A model generated the notes under the pieces. That model worked only from the letters and a program-made list of their open reading frames with translations, made no database searches and was not told the origin of the DNA. A stretch of 64,000 nucleotides of DNA from an uncultured Methylopila sp. (GTDB taxonomy: Bacteria > Pseudomonadota > Alphaproteobacteria > Rhizobiales > Methylopilaceae), in assembly GCA_902168115.1 (NCBI GenBank), contig CABHPB010000141.1:64001-128000 (forward strand). Reading direction: 5' to 3'. Below are positions 7,524 through 16,546 of the stretch, piece by piece. The position numbers were made by a program, and so were the translations under genes. Numbering within the stretch: position 1 is the first letter of the stretch; the number at the start of each line of letters is the position of its first letter.

Positions 7524-9194
7524 ATGCCCCCTTCCCGAACCGGCGCCGAAATCCTCGTCGACGGCCTGCTCGCGAACGGCCTTGCGACCGGGTTCGGCGT
7601 CCCCGGCGAGAGCTACCTCGCCGTGCTGGAGGCGATGCGGGAGAAAGACTTCGACTTCGTGATCTGCCGGCAGGAGGGCGGCGCCTCGATGATGGCCGAC
7701 GCCTCGGCCAAGCTGACCGGCAAGCCGGGCCTCTGCTTCGTCACGCGCGGACCGGGTGCGGCGAACGCCATGAGCGGGGTCCATGTCGCCGCGCAGGACT
7801 CGACGCCGCTGCTGCTGTTCGTCGGCCAGATCGAGCGCGGCTTCCGGCATCGCGAGGCGTTCCAGGAGCTCGACTACAGGGCCGTGTTCGGCTCGGTCGC
7901 GAAGTGGGTGGTCGAGATCGACGACGCGGCGCGCATCCCGGAACTGCTGTCACGGGCGATCCGCACGGCGACGCAGGGACGGCCCGGCCCGGTGGTGATC
8001 GCCCTGCCGGAAGACATGCTGGTCGAGCGCGCGGAGGTTTTTGACGCGCCCGCGGTGACCCCGGCGGAGACCTGGCCTGGCCTCTCCGACATGGCGCAGT
8101 TGCAGAAGCTGCTGTGGGCGGCGGAGCGTCCAATCGCGATCGTCGGCGGCGGGCGCTGGTCGGACGGCGCGGCGGCGCGGCTGGCGCGCTTCGCGGACCG
8201 GTTCGCGCTACCGGTATCCGTGACCTTCCGCCGGCAGATGCTGTTTTCCGCCGACCATCCGTCCTACGCCGGCGATCTCGGCATCGCGCCGAACCCGAAG
8301 CTCGTCCAGCGGGTGAAGCAGGCCGACCTCGTGCTGCTGATCGGCGGGCGGCTCTCGGAGATCCCGGCGCAGGGCTACACGCTGCTCGACGTGCCCTCGC
8401 CCGGCCAGACGCTCGTCCACGTCCACGCCGACGCGGAGGAGCTCGGGCGGGTCTATCAGCCAGCGCTCGCGATCCATGCCTCGCCCAACGCCTTCGCCGC
8501 CGCGCTCGAGGCCGTCCAGCCGCCGACCCGGATCGCATGGTCCGCCGCGACGGAGGAGGCCCATGCGGACTATCTCGCCTGGAGCGCGAAAGTCCCGCCG
8601 CATCCGGGCGCGGTCCAGATGGCCGAGGTGCTCGAAGCCTTCGCGAAACTTCCCGCCGACACGATCGTCACCAACGGCGCCGGCAACTACTCCGCCTGGT
8701 TCCACCGCTTTCACCGCGTCACCCGCTACGGCACGCAGGCCGCCCCCACCTCGGGCTCCATGGGCTACGGCCTGCCGGCGGCTGTTGCGGCCAAGCGCGT
8801 CCATCCCGAGCGCGAGGTCGTCGCGCTGGCGGGCGACGGCTGCTTCCTGATGACCGGGCAGGAGCTCGCGACCGCCGTCCAGCACCGCCTGCCGCTGGTC
8901 GTGCTGGTGTTCGACAACGGCCAGTACGGCACGATCCGGATGCATCAGGAGCGCGCCTATCCGGAGCGCCCGTTCGGCACAGCGCTGGAGAACCCTGACT
9001 TCGCGGCCTACGCGCGGGCGTTCGGGGCCGAGGGGTTTTCGGTGAGCGAGGCGGGAGAGTTCGCGCCCGCTTTCTCGGCGGCGCGCAATTGCGGGCGGCC
9101 GGCGGTCGTGCATGTCCGGCTCGATCCGGAGGCGATCACGCCGACGGCGACGATCGCGGACCTTCGCGCGCAGGCGAAGGTGATCGGCGTCTAG
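7524..9194 (+). CDS. Thiamine-diphosphate-dependent enzyme (acetolactate synthase-like)
   Basis: A 556-residue ThDP enzyme of the acetohydroxyacid synthase/benzoylformate decarboxylase superfamily. The N-terminal PYR domain contains the catalytic-glutamate region (FVICRQEGGASMMADASAKL) and RGPGAANAMSGV. The central domain has the Rossmann-like AIVGGGRWSDGAA. The C-terminal PP domain has the ThDP/Mg motif GDGCFLMTGQELATA followed by VFDNGQYGTIRMHQ, as in decarboxylase-like members. No small regulatory subunit (IlvH) follows, so it is unlikely to be the biosynthetic AHAS. The reaction is unknown; 2-oxoacid decarboxylation or carboligation is likely. The start at 7524 has a good GAGGA box 5 nt upstream. 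It is divergent from the broken binding-protein gene and convergent with the next gene. Confidence 0.85.
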   Translation: MPPSRTGAEILVDGLLANGLATGFGVPGESYLAVLEAMREKDFDFVICRQEGGASMMADASAKLTGKPGLCFVTRGPGAANAMSGVHVAAQDSTPLLLFVGQIERGFRHREAFQELDYRAVFGSVAKWVVEIDDAARIPELLSRAIRTATQGRPGPVVIALPEDMLVERAEVFDAPAVTPAETWPGLSDMAQLQKLLWAAERPIAIVGGGRWSDGAAARLARFADRFALPVSVTFRRQMLFSADHPSYAGDLGIAPNPKLVQRVKQADLVLLIGGRLSEIPAQGYTLLDVPSPGQTLVHVHADAEELGRVYQPALAIHASPNAFAAALEAVQPPTRIAWSAATEEAHADYLAWSAKVPPHPGAVQMAEVLEAFAKLPADTIVTNGAGNYSAWFHRFHRVTRYGTQAAPTSGSMGYGLPAAVAAKRVHPEREVVALAGDGCFLMTGQELATAVQHRLPLVVLVFDNGQYGTIRMHQERAYPERPFGTALENPDFAAYARAFGAEGFSVSEAGEFAPAFSAARNCGRPAVVHVRLDPEAITPTATIADLRAQAKVIGV

Positions 9195-9203
9195 AACCCT
9201 TCG

Positions 9204-9965
9204 CTACTCCGCCGCCACGAGCGCCAGGCCCGCCAGAAAGCCCGGCAGGTCGTCGGTCATGTGGTCGATATGCGGCGCGGCGTCGGCGTCGTCCGGCGCG
9301 GTCAGGCGCTCGAGCCCCTCGGGCTCGCCGTCCTGCGGCGTCACCAGCACGGTGCGCATGCCGAGCGCGTGGGGGATGACGAGGTTCTTGGACAGATCCT
9401 CGAACATCGCGGCCTTGGCCGGCTCGATGCCGTGGAGGTCGAGGAACAGCCGATAGGCCTCGGCCTCAGGCTTCGGCACGTAGCCGGCCGCGGCGATGTC
9501 GAAGACGTCCTCGAAGAACTGGTCGACGCCGAGCCGCGCGATCACGCTCTCGGCGTGGCGGCGGGAGCCGTTGGTCAGCACGAAGCGCCGGCCCGGCAGC
9601 CGGGCGATCGCCTCGGCCAGAGCGGGCGCCGGGGCGAGGACCGAATGGTCGATGTCATGGACGAAGGCGAGGAACTCGTCCGGGTCGAGCCCATCCTCGG
9701 TCATCATTCCGCGAAGGGTCGTGCCGTGCTTGCGGTAGTAAAACTTTTGCAGGGCGCGCGCCGACAGGCCGTCGAGCCCGCTGCGCGCCATCACATAGGC
9801 GGTGATCTTCGCGTCGATCTGGTCGAACAGTCTGGACGACGCCGGATAGAGCGTGTTGTCGAGGTCGAACACCCAGGTGTCGACATGGTCGAAGCCCTTG
9901 GCCTCGGCGGCGCGGGCGTGCGCCTCGACGGGCGTGAAGTTCGCATCCTTGGGCATGATGGTCAT
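9204..9965 (-). CDS. HAD-family pyrimidine 5'-nucleotidase-like hydrolase
   Basis: A 253-residue HAD phosphatase. Motif I is FDLDNTLYP near residue 33, with the nucleophile Asp and the general acid Asp. Motif II is VLTNGSRRHAE. Motif III is the Lys in YVPKPEAEAY, and motif IV is the acidic MFEDLSKNL. The cap sequence (FYYRKHGTTLRGMM) is typical of the SDT1/YjjG-type pyrimidine nucleotidases annotated in most alphaproteobacteria, which dephosphorylate UMP/CMP-like substrates. It converges on the ThDP enzyme with a 9-bp gap. Alternative ATG at 9956 is possible. Confidence 0.85.
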   Translation of the reverse strand: MTIMPKDANFTPVEAHARAAEAKGFDHVDTWVFDLDNTLYPASSRLFDQIDAKITAYVMARSGLDGLSARALQKFYYRKHGTTLRGMMTEDGLDPDEFLAFVHDIDHSVLAPAPALAEAIARLPGRRFVLTNGSRRHAESVIARLGVDQFFEDVFDIAAAGYVPKPEAEAYRLFLDLHGIEPAKAAMFEDLSKNLVIPHALGMRTVLVTPQDGEPEGLERLTAPDDADAAPHIDHMTDDLPGFLAGLALVAAE

Positions 9966-10066
9966 GAAGCGCCGGCCAGATCCTCTCGTCCCAGTGGCTA
10001 AGCGTCACGCCAATATGGTTAGGCGATCCTTACCGCGCCATGCGCCGCATGAATTCCTGCGCCGGA

Positions 10067-10408
10067 TCATCCCGACCGGGGCGCAACGAGCGCCGCGTCG
10101 AAGGCGCGTGCGCCGCGCTCCAGAAGATATGTGACAGGCGATGGCGCCGAGACGACGACGAGCGTGACGAGCGTCAGCGCGATCCAGACGCCGGCCGCGA
10201 TCCGGGGCCCCTGCTGGAAATAGACGACCGCGATCAGCAGGTGGATCACCGCCAGCAGCTGCGTCGAGATCCCCGACCACAGCATCGGCAGCAGGAAGAA
10301 AACGAGCCCGGTCAGCGCCATCGCTCCGGCGAACTCGGCGAACGACCGGCGCGCCTTCACGGGCGGGGCCTGGCGGTTTTCGGGACGTTTGAACTGCACG
10401 ACGTTCAT
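10067..10408 (-). CDS. Small integral membrane protein, unknown function
   Basis: I do not recognise this 113-residue protein. The first about 25 residues are basic and soluble (MNVVQFKRPENR). Then come three hydrophobic segments (FAGAMALTGLVFFLLPML, LLAVIHLLIAVVYF, and IALTLVTLVVVSAP), so it should be an inner-membrane protein with a cytoplasmic N-terminus. No motif suggests an activity. Both neighbours on this strand are separated by short gaps (79 bp upstream and 101 bp downstream), and no operon partner is evident. Codon use fits the local high GC composition, which supports a real gene. Confidence 0.6.
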   Translation of the reverse strand: MNVVQFKRPENRQAPPVKARRSFAEFAGAMALTGLVFFLLPMLWSGISTQLLAVIHLLIAVVYFQQGPRIAAGVWIALTLVTLVVVSAPSPVTYLLERGARAFDAALVAPRSG

Positions 10409-10487
10409 GCGCGGCAGTCTATCGAAACTCCGCGCGCGCCGCGAAACCCCAGGCTTGCGGCCGAAGGCCGCTTCGGTCAGCGCCGGG

Positions 10488-11180
10488 CTAAAAATCCTTC
10501 TCGCTCACGAAGTTCACCGTCTTCTCCTGCTCGCGGCCGCGGCCGGAATCCTGCAGCTTGAACACCTTGCTCTGGCGCTTGCAGGTCGAAGGGCCGTCGA
10601 CGCAGAAACCGGCCGACGCCTCCACGAGATACTTGCCGTCGATATCGACCAAAAATTCGTATTCGCCCGCGTCGTCGAGCTGGGTCTGCTGGATCGCGAG
10701 GACGGAGCCGTCTTCCGCCTTCTGCGTCAGCGTGACGGTGGCCCCCTTTTTCTTGCCGCCCTTCACCTCGCCGTTGACGAGGAGCGTGTCCTTGCTGCGG
10801 CCGGGGTCTCTTCCGGCCGTCCACTTGCCCTGGATGCCGTTGGAGTCGGACCAGGTTCCGTCCAGCATCTTCCTGCCGGACTTGTCGAGCGTGGCCTCGA
10901 GAAACACCGTGTAGCCGACCTCCCGGTAGGGCCACGTCATCTTGATCTTGCGCCCCGAGATCGAACCGGTGACGTCCCACGAAAAGCCGCCGGCGGCGCC
11001 GGATCCGCGCAGGCCTGCGCCCGAGGAATAGATCACGAATTTCTGGTCGAGACTGGCGAGCGCAGCGACCCAGGATCCGCGGGCGTCCGCCTCTTTTCCG
11101 GCGTCGGATCGCTCCTGCGCGCTTGCGGGGCCGGCCGCAAGGAGCGCAAACGCGCCGAATAGCCAAGCAACCGTTTTCAT
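10488..11180 (-). CDS. Secreted protein of unknown function
   Basis: A 230-residue protein with a clear Sec signal peptide (MKTVAWLFGAFALLAAGPASAQ, cut after the second ASA/Q). The mature part is beta-rich and polar, with repeated small segments such as GGFSWDVTGSISGRKIKMTW, TLDKSGRKMLDGTW and NGIQGKWTAGRD, which suggests a beta-barrel or lipocalin-like fold. Two cysteines (FCVDG and STCKRQ) are close together and could form a disulfide. I recognise no named family. The ATG at 11180 is chosen because it gives the signal peptide; longer frames would remove it. It stands alone, 307 bp of other sequence away from argB's coding start in neither operon nor pair. Confidence 0.65.
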   Translation of the reverse strand: MKTVAWLFGAFALLAAGPASAQERSDAGKEADARGSWVAALASLDQKFVIYSSGAGLRGSGAAGGFSWDVTGSISGRKIKMTWPYREVGYTVFLEATLDKSGRKMLDGTWSDSNGIQGKWTAGRDPGRSKDTLLVNGEVKGGKKKGATVTLTQKAEDGSVLAIQQTQLDDAGEYEFLVDIDGKYLVEASAGFCVDGPSTCKRQSKVFKLQDSGRGREQEKTVNFVSEKDF

Positions 11181-11320
11181 CGCCGCCTCCCGATCGCCCC
11201 ATCGTTCATCGGGCCATTGCTCGGAAGAGTGCGGCTTCAGCGCAGGGTTTGGAAGACCATCGGCGTTTCTACGTATGCGCCGAGCATTTCGGCGGCCTGA
11301 TTGCTTGAAACGCCGGGCGT

Positions 11321-12247
11321 CTAGCGCGTGATCAGGGTGCCGGCGCCGCCTTCCGTCAGAAGCTCGATGAGCACTGCGTGCGGCGTCTTGCCGTCGAGGA
11401 TCACGACGCCCTCGACGCCGCGCTCGACCGCGTAGATGCAGGTCTCGACCTTCGGGATCATGCCGCCGGAGATCGTGCCGTCCGCGATCAGCGCGCGGCA
11501 CTGCTCGATCGTGAGCTGGTCGATCAGGTTCTTGTCCTTGTCGAGCACGCCCGGCACGTCGGTCAGCAGCAGCAGGCGCTTGGCGTCGACCGCGCCGGCG
11601 ATCGCGCCAGCGAAGGTGTCGGCGTTGACGTTGTACGTCTGGGTGCCGTCGCCGCCCGGCGCGACCGGGGCGATGACCGGGATCTGGTCCGACGAGATCG
11701 CCCAGTCGAGCACCGTGCGGTCGACCTTGTCAGGCTCGCCGACGAAGCCGAAATCGACGATCTGCTCGGTCTTGGTCTCGGGGTCGATCATCGAGCGCGT
11801 CACCTTGCGCGCGGTGACCATGCCGCCGTCCTTGCCCGACAGGCCGATCGCACGGCCGCCCTCGGCGTTGATCGAGGCGACGATCGACTTGTTGATCGAG
11901 CCGGCGAGGATCATCTCGACGACTTCGACGGTCGCCGCGTCGGTGACGCGCAGGCCCGCCTTGAACTCGGACTTGATGCCGAGCCGGTCGAGCATCTTGC
12001 CGATCTGCGGGCCGCCGCCGTGGACGACCACCGGATTGATGCCGACCTCTTTCAGGATCGCGACGTCCTGCGCGAACCAGCGCGCCGCGTCGGCGTCGCC
12101 CATGGCGTTGCCGCCATATTTCACGACGATGGTCGCGTTGTCGTAGCGCTGCATGTACGGCAGCGCCTCAACGAGGATCCGGGCGGTGTCGTGCGGATTG
12201 GAAACGGGTGTCATCGAGGGCGGTTTCGCGTCTGGTCCGTCGGGCAT
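11321..12247 (-). CDS. argB: Acetylglutamate kinase (ArgB)
   Basis: ArgB phosphorylates N-acetylglutamate with ATP, the second step of arginine synthesis. This 308-residue cytosolic protein shows the amino-acid-kinase fold: VVKYGGNAM near residue 44 (phosphate-binding Lys), [11 protein letters not shown] (glycine-rich loop binding the substrate), and the C-terminal [12 protein letters not shown] and [10 protein letters not shown] signatures. The length fits the alphaproteobacterial enzyme, many of which are feedback-inhibited by arginine and carry an N-terminal helix like [17 protein letters not shown] here. An in-frame ATG at 12214 (MTPVSNP) would give about 297 residues and is an equally good start. 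No other arg gene lies in the window. Confidence 0.95.
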   Translation of the reverse strand: MPDGPDAKPPSMTPVSNPHDTARILVEALPYMQRYDNATIVVKYGGNAMGDADAARWFAQDVAILKEVGINPVVVHGGGPQIGKMLDRLGIKSEFKAGLRVTDAATVEVVEMILAGSINKSIVASINAEGGRAIGLSGKDGGMVTARKVTRSMIDPETKTEQIVDFGFVGEPDKVDRTVLDWAISSDQIPVIAPVAPGGDGTQTYNVNADTFAGAIAGAVDAKRLLLLTDVPGVLDKDKNLIDQLTIEQCRALIADGTISGGMIPKVETCIYAVERGVEGVVILDGKTPHAVLIELLTEGGAGTLITR

Positions 12248-12298
12248 CTCAGGCCGGCGGTTCTAGTCGCTTCGCCGCGACGGCTCAATGACGCCGCG

Positions 12299-14425
12299 TC
12301 ACGCATGTCCCGCGGCGGCGAGGCCTTCGCCGAGCACCGGCCGGAGCGCGCCCCTCTCGGCGAGGCCTCTGAGCTCCGTAAGCGCCCGTTCGGCGTACCA
12401 GACCTCGAAGGCCGACGCCGGCATCGGCTTGCCGAACAGGTAGCCCTGAACGTGCGAGCAGCCCTGGCGCGTGACGAAGACGAGCTGCTCGTCGGTCTCG
12501 ACGCCCTCGGCGATCGTTTCGAAGCCGAGATTGGCGGCAAGGCCCATGATGGCGCTGACGACGGCGCGCGCGCCGCCCGCCATGACCGCGTCGCGGACGA
12601 AGGAACGGTCGATCTTCAGCACGTCGAACGGCAACCGCGTCAGCGACGAGAGGTTCGAGTAGCCGGTGCCGAAGTCGTCGATCGCGATCTTGACCCCGGC
12701 CTGCTTCAGCGGCGCGAGCTCCCGAAGCGCGTGAGCCGGATCGCCCATCGCGGCGCTCTCGGTGATCTCGAGCTCGATCTGGGCCGGGTCAGCGCCGGCG
12801 GCGGCGATGATCTCGAGCGCGCGCTCGGCGAAGCGTGGGCGACGGAACTGGATGGCCGAGACGTTGACGGCGATGCGCGCCGAGACGCCGCGGGCGTGCC
12901 AGTCGGCCGCCATCCGGGACGCCTGCGCCAGCACCAGCGTTCCGAGCGGCTCGATCAGCCCGCATTCCTCGGCCACCGGCACGAACTCCATCGGCGAGAC
13001 CATGCCGCGGATCGGGTGCCGCCAGCGCACCAGCGCCTCGGCCCCCGAGACGGCGCGCGTCTGGAGCTCGATCTGCGGCTGGTAGTGAAGCTCGAGCTCG
13101 CCATTTTCGATCGCGCGCCGAAGGTCCTGTTCGAGCTTCAGGCGGCCATAGGCCATCCGGTTGAGCTCGGCGCCCGCGAAGCGCACGGACTGCGGGCCGG
13201 CCGCGCGCGCAGCCGAGACGGCGGCCGCAGCCGAGCGCAGCAGCGTCGCGGCCTCGTCGCCATCGGCCGGGGCCAGCGCCACGCCGACGGCGAGCGTCGT
13301 GGCGACATGGTGCTCGCCGACGAACAGCGGGGACTCGAAGGCCGCGAGCGCGGCGGCGGCCAGCGCGCCGGCCGCGCCGGCGTCGGCGCCGTGGGCCAGC
13401 ACGGCGAAGGCTGTATCCGAAATGCGCGCGACCATCGGAGGCCGCTGCTCGGCGAACTGCGATTCGCGCGCCCAGTCCGTCGCCATCTCCCGCAACCGCT
13501 CGGCGGCGCGCCTGACCGCCTCGTCGCCCGACTGCCGGCCGAGCCCGGCCGCGATCCGCGACAGCCCCTGAACCTCGACCTCGAGCAGCGCCAGCGGTTC
13601 TCCGACCTGCAGGGCGCTTGCGAGCCTGCTGGTCAGGCTGGCTCGGTTGGGCAGATGGGTGAGCGGATCATCGAAGGTCAGCCGGTGCAGCGCGTCGGCG
13701 TTCTCCGCGAGGTCTTTTGCGATCGCGAGATGCGCCCGCGCCAGCGCGCCGACCTCGTCGGTGCGGGCGCCGGCGGCCCTGACCTCCGCCTCGGCGGATC
13801 CCGGCGACGTCACGGCGCGGGTCAGCGCCCGCAGCGGCGCGACGACCCGGTCCACGAGCAGCGCCAGCAGCGGCAAGGCCAGCCCGATGAAGACGAGCGC
13901 CGCCATGACGCCCCTTACGATCGTCTCGGACTCCGCAGCCGCAGCGGGCGCGAGCGAGGCCCCGGCGCGAAGCGTCATCGGCTCGCCGCCGACCATGACG
14001 GCCTTCGCGACATGCGCGAAATCCCGCGATCGCTCTACGAGCGCGACGCCGGCGCTTCGGGTCTCGCTGACGGCGTCAAGCGTGACGGCGGAGGCTACGG
14101 CCGGGCGCTGTCCGCCGACGATCGATCCCGAGGCGCTTTCCAGGAAGGCGTAGTCGAGCGAACCGGACGCGGCGGCCGCAGAAATCTCCAGCGGCGAGAG
14201 ATCGCCGGCGGCGAGGCGCCCGGCCAGTTCGTCCACCGCGCCGGCCGTCGACCGCTCGATCGTCCGCTCGGCGGATTCGCGCGTGCCGGTCGCCGCGATC
14301 GCGACTAGCAGAATCGACAGCGCGCCGAGCATCGCCGCGGTGGCGATCGTCGCCCGGGCCGCGAGACTGCGCCACCAGCGGTTCCGGCCGCGCCGGCCTT
14401 CCGCTGCCGCGCCTGCATTCGCCAT
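12299..14425 (-). CDS. Membrane EAL phosphodiesterase with degenerate GGDEF domain
   Basis: A 708-residue cyclic-di-GMP protein. It has two membrane helices (about 22-46 and 168-191) enclosing a periplasmic sensor segment, then a HAMP-like linker, a GGDEF domain (about 248-410) and an EAL domain (about 430-690). In the GGDEF domain the active-site loop reads SDTAF at 336-340, so cyclase activity should be lost. The EAL domain has the catalytic residues: EAL at 463-465 in GAEALVRWRHP, TESAAM, DDFGTG at 583-588, KIDRSFV, and the late Glu in AEGVET. It therefore most likely degrades c-di-GMP, with the GGDEF part as a regulatory or GTP-sensing module. The signal sensed by the periplasmic part is unknown. 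It stands between argB and divergent galE, so it could affect surface polysaccharide regulation (inference). Confidence 0.9.
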   Translation of the reverse strand: MANAGAAAEGRRGRNRWWRSLAARATIATAAMLGALSILLVAIAATGTRESAERTIERSTAGAVDELAGRLAAGDLSPLEISAAAASGSLDYAFLESASGSIVGGQRPAVASAVTLDAVSETRSAGVALVERSRDFAHVAKAVMVGGEPMTLRAGASLAPAAAAESETIVRGVMAALVFIGLALPLLALLVDRVVAPLRALTRAVTSPGSAEAEVRAAGARTDEVGALARAHLAIAKDLAENADALHRLTFDDPLTHLPNRASLTSRLASALQVGEPLALLEVEVQGLSRIAAGLGRQSGDEAVRRAAERLREMATDWARESQFAEQRPPMVARISDTAFAVLAHGADAGAAGALAAAALAAFESPLFVGEHHVATTLAVGVALAPADGDEAATLLRSAAAAVSAARAAGPQSVRFAGAELNRMAYGRLKLEQDLRRAIENGELELHYQPQIELQTRAVSGAEALVRWRHPIRGMVSPMEFVPVAEECGLIEPLGTLVLAQASRMAADWHARGVSARIAVNVSAIQFRRPRFAERALEIIAAAGADPAQIELEITESAAMGDPAHALRELAPLKQAGVKIAIDDFGTGYSNLSSLTRLPFDVLKIDRSFVRDAVMAGGARAVVSAIMGLAANLGFETIAEGVETDEQLVFVTRQGCSHVQGYLFGKPMPASAFEVWYAERALTELRGLAERGALRPVLGEGLAAAGHA

Positions 14426-14614
14426 TGGGACTTCGCCTGTGGTGCCGGGGGTATGGAGGGACGTGTCTTCGGTCCCGAAATTTTCGCCCGCTCACGGTGA
14501 AGGAAGCGTTGACGCAGCCGTTATCCGGCCTCAACCAAACCGAAAGATCGCTTCGGCTATGGTCCGTGCGACGCGGCAGGACGCTGTCGTCCTGGCCGAG
14601 GGGGCTGTCCGTCG

Positions 14615-15649
14615 ATGGCGGTGCTGATCACAGGCGGAGCCGGCTATATCGGGTCGCATATGGCGCTTGCGCTGCGCGACGCCGGCGAGCCGTGCGTCGT
14701 CCTCGACGATCTCTCCACGGGCGTGCGCGAGGCGGTGCCCGCCGGCGTGCCGCTCGTCGTCGGCGACGTCGGCGACGCCGCGCTGGTCCTCAGGGTGATC
14801 GCCGACCACGACGTCGACGCCGTGGCGCATTTCGCGGCCCGCATCTCAACGCCGGAATCCGTCCGTGATCCGCTCGGCTACTTCGCAGCGAACACCGGCA
14901 AGACCCGCGACCTCCTCGCCGCGCTCGTCGCCGCGAAGGTCCGCCGGTTCATTTTTTCCTCCACCGCCGCCGTCTACGGGCTGAACCCGCCGACGCCGAC
15001 GGCGGAGACGGCCGCCTGCGCGCCGTCCTCGCCCTACGGCGTATCGAAGCTGATGTCGGAATGGATCGTCCGCGAGACCGCCGCGGCCCACGACCTGACC
15101 CACGTGACGCTGCGCTACTTCAACGTGGCGGGCGCGGATCCGAAGGGCCGCAACGGCCAGCGGGCAGCAGGCGCGTCGAACCTCATCACGGTCGCGACCC
15201 GCGCCGCGCTCGGGCTCAACGGCGGACTGGAGGTCTTCGGCGGCGATCTTCCGACGCCGGACGGCACCGGCGTGCGCGACTACATCCACGTCTCCGATCT
15301 CGCCGAGGCCCACATCGCGGCGCTCGCGCACCTTCGGGGCGGCGGCGAAAGCCTGACGCTGAACTGCGGCTACGGTTGGGGCTATTCGGTGCGCGAGGTC
15401 GTCGCTGCGGTGCGCAGGGCCGCGGGGGATTTTCCCGTGCGGGAGGCGCCGGCGCGGCAGGGCGATCCCTATGTGTCGATCGCCGACGCCAGCCTGATCC
15501 GCGAAACCTTCGGCTGGCGACCGCAGAACGCCGATCTCGACCAGATCGTCGGCGACGCCCTGCGTTGGGAAAAGGCTCTCTGGCGGCCCCGCCGCGCCAA
15601 GCCGGGCTCGGTCGCCCGCCCGGCCGCCGCGCGGCGCCGGGCGAGCTGA
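14615..15649 (+). CDS. galE: UDP-glucose 4-epimerase (GalE)
   Basis: GalE interconverts UDP-glucose and UDP-galactose with tightly bound NAD. The 344-residue sequence has the Rossmann motif TGGAGYIGSH at residues 6-15, VLDDLS, HFAARI, the catalytic Ser in SSTAAVYG and the Tyr/Lys in SSPYGVSK, RYFNVAGAD, and YIHVSDLAEAH, all diagnostic for the GalE subfamily. The C-terminal 20 residues are arginine/alanine-rich and probably disordered. It would supply UDP-sugars for the capsule or LPS. The gene stands alone, with 189 bp upstream to the divergent EAL gene. The ATG used is the only one near the Rossmann motif. Confidence 0.93.
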   Translation: MAVLITGGAGYIGSHMALALRDAGEPCVVLDDLSTGVREAVPAGVPLVVGDVGDAALVLRVIADHDVDAVAHFAARISTPESVRDPLGYFAANTGKTRDLLAALVAAKVRRFIFSSTAAVYGLNPPTPTAETAACAPSSPYGVSKLMSEWIVRETAAAHDLTHVTLRYFNVAGADPKGRNGQRAAGASNLITVATRAALGLNGGLEVFGGDLPTPDGTGVRDYIHVSDLAEAHIAALAHLRGGGESLTLNCGYGWGYSVREVVAAVRRAAGDFPVREAPARQGDPYVSIADASLIRETFGWRPQNADLDQIVGDALRWEKALWRPRRAKPGSVARPAAARRRAS

Positions 15650-15662
15650 ACCGGGCGGTCCC

Positions 15663-15827
15663 TTAGAAGACCGCCAGATACTTCAGCAGCGAGATGATGC
15701 CGATGATGATGACGATGATGCGGGCGATCTGTTTCGCGCGCCCGTCAATCGGCAGCATGCCGATCAGCCAGAGCACAAGGACGATCACCAGGACGGTGAT
15801 CAAAATGCCGATGAGCGGCCCTTCCAT
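15663..15827 (-). CDS. Small two-helix membrane protein (54 aa)
   Basis: A 54-residue open frame reads MEGPLIGILITVLVIVLVLW, a short polar turn (IDGRAKQ), and a second helix rich in isoleucine (IARIIVIIIGIISLLKYL). This is the pattern of the small Thivi_2564-type membrane proteins that are common and unannotated in alphaproteobacteria. It converges on galE with a 13-bp gap. No function is known. The strict alternation of two helices and the high isoleucine content, unusual for the local base composition, support a real protein. Confidence 0.7.
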   Translation of the reverse strand: MEGPLIGILITVLVIVLVLWLIGMLPIDGRAKQIARIIVIIIGIISLLKYLAVF

Positions 15828-15956
15828 GTCTCGTCACCCTTCGAGCTGAGACGCAACCGGGGGTCGGTTCGAAGCGCCGGCCCGCTCCCCGATCTTCGCG
15901 CGCCGACACAAGGGCCAAACGCGCCGTCGGCGTGGACGTTCCGGAATGTCTTCCTG

Positions 15957-16526
15957 TCACAAAGTCGGGGGACGGCGGGGGCCGGCCTTCGCCGTCGCGA
16001 GCGCCCGGCCGAGGGCGTCGGCGAAATCGGCGCGTTCGTCCGGCGACAGCGCGTCCGCCACGGCGAGGCGCGAGCCGCGGGAGGCGACCGCCAGCCGCGT
16101 CATGCCGAACTCCTCGTCCTGCTCGCTCTCGAGCCGCACCCAGCTCGGGTTGAAGCGCCATTCGCTCGCGGCGCCGCGCGAGGTCACCTTGCGGACCAGC
16201 AGCTCGACATAGGAGAGCGCCACCTGCTCGCAGGCCCGCGCCTGCGCGAATGAAAAGCGGAAGGCGAGCCACAAGGCCAGAACGTCGAGGCCGAGAAATC
16301 CGATCACCGGCCAGGCGCCGATGATGAAGAACGGAACGCTGAGGATCGCGGAGAAGACGCCGAAGGCGCCGAGCACGATTGCGACGCCTTTCGGCCCGAG
16401 CGAGCGATGCGGGCGGATCTCGGCGGCGAAGACCTGCTCGTCGGCAGGAAAGCCGTCCCGTTCGGCGCCCACTTCGCGGTGGACGCCGGAAGCCGCGGCC
16501 TCGTCGTCGGTGGCGCGCTCGGTCAT
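15957..16526 (-). CDS. DUF2244 membrane protein
   Basis: A 189-residue DUF2244 protein. The core begins at FAAEIRPHRSLGPKGVAIVL and contains two adjacent membrane helices (about 45-90: VLGAFGVFSAILSVPFFIIG and FLGLDVLALWLAF). After this comes the family signature FNPSWVRLE and the cytoplasmic ending SRLAVADALSPDERADFADAL. Function is unknown. In many alphaproteobacteria DUF2244 genes lie next to nth, exactly as here: nth starts 20 bp away on the other strand, so the two promoters must overlap. Confidence 0.85.
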   Translation of the reverse strand: MTERATDDEAAASGVHREVGAERDGFPADEQVFAAEIRPHRSLGPKGVAIVLGAFGVFSAILSVPFFIIGAWPVIGFLGLDVLALWLAFRFSFAQARACEQVALSYVELLVRKVTSRGAASEWRFNPSWVRLESEQDEEFGMTRLAVASRGSRLAVADALSPDERADFADALGRALATAKAGPRRPPTL

Positions 16527-16546
16527 CGGCTCAGTATAACGGCGCG

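Noticed and set aside
7374-7850. Upstream extension of the broken binding-protein gene
   Set aside because: It would remove the signal peptide from the N-terminus and overlap the divergent ThDP enzyme gene.
11378-14308. Very long plus-strand frame (976 codons) across argB and the EAL gene
   Set aside because: Its product is Arg/Asp/His-rich low-complexity sequence, antisense to two well-supported genes; such long shadows are normal in 70% GC DNA.
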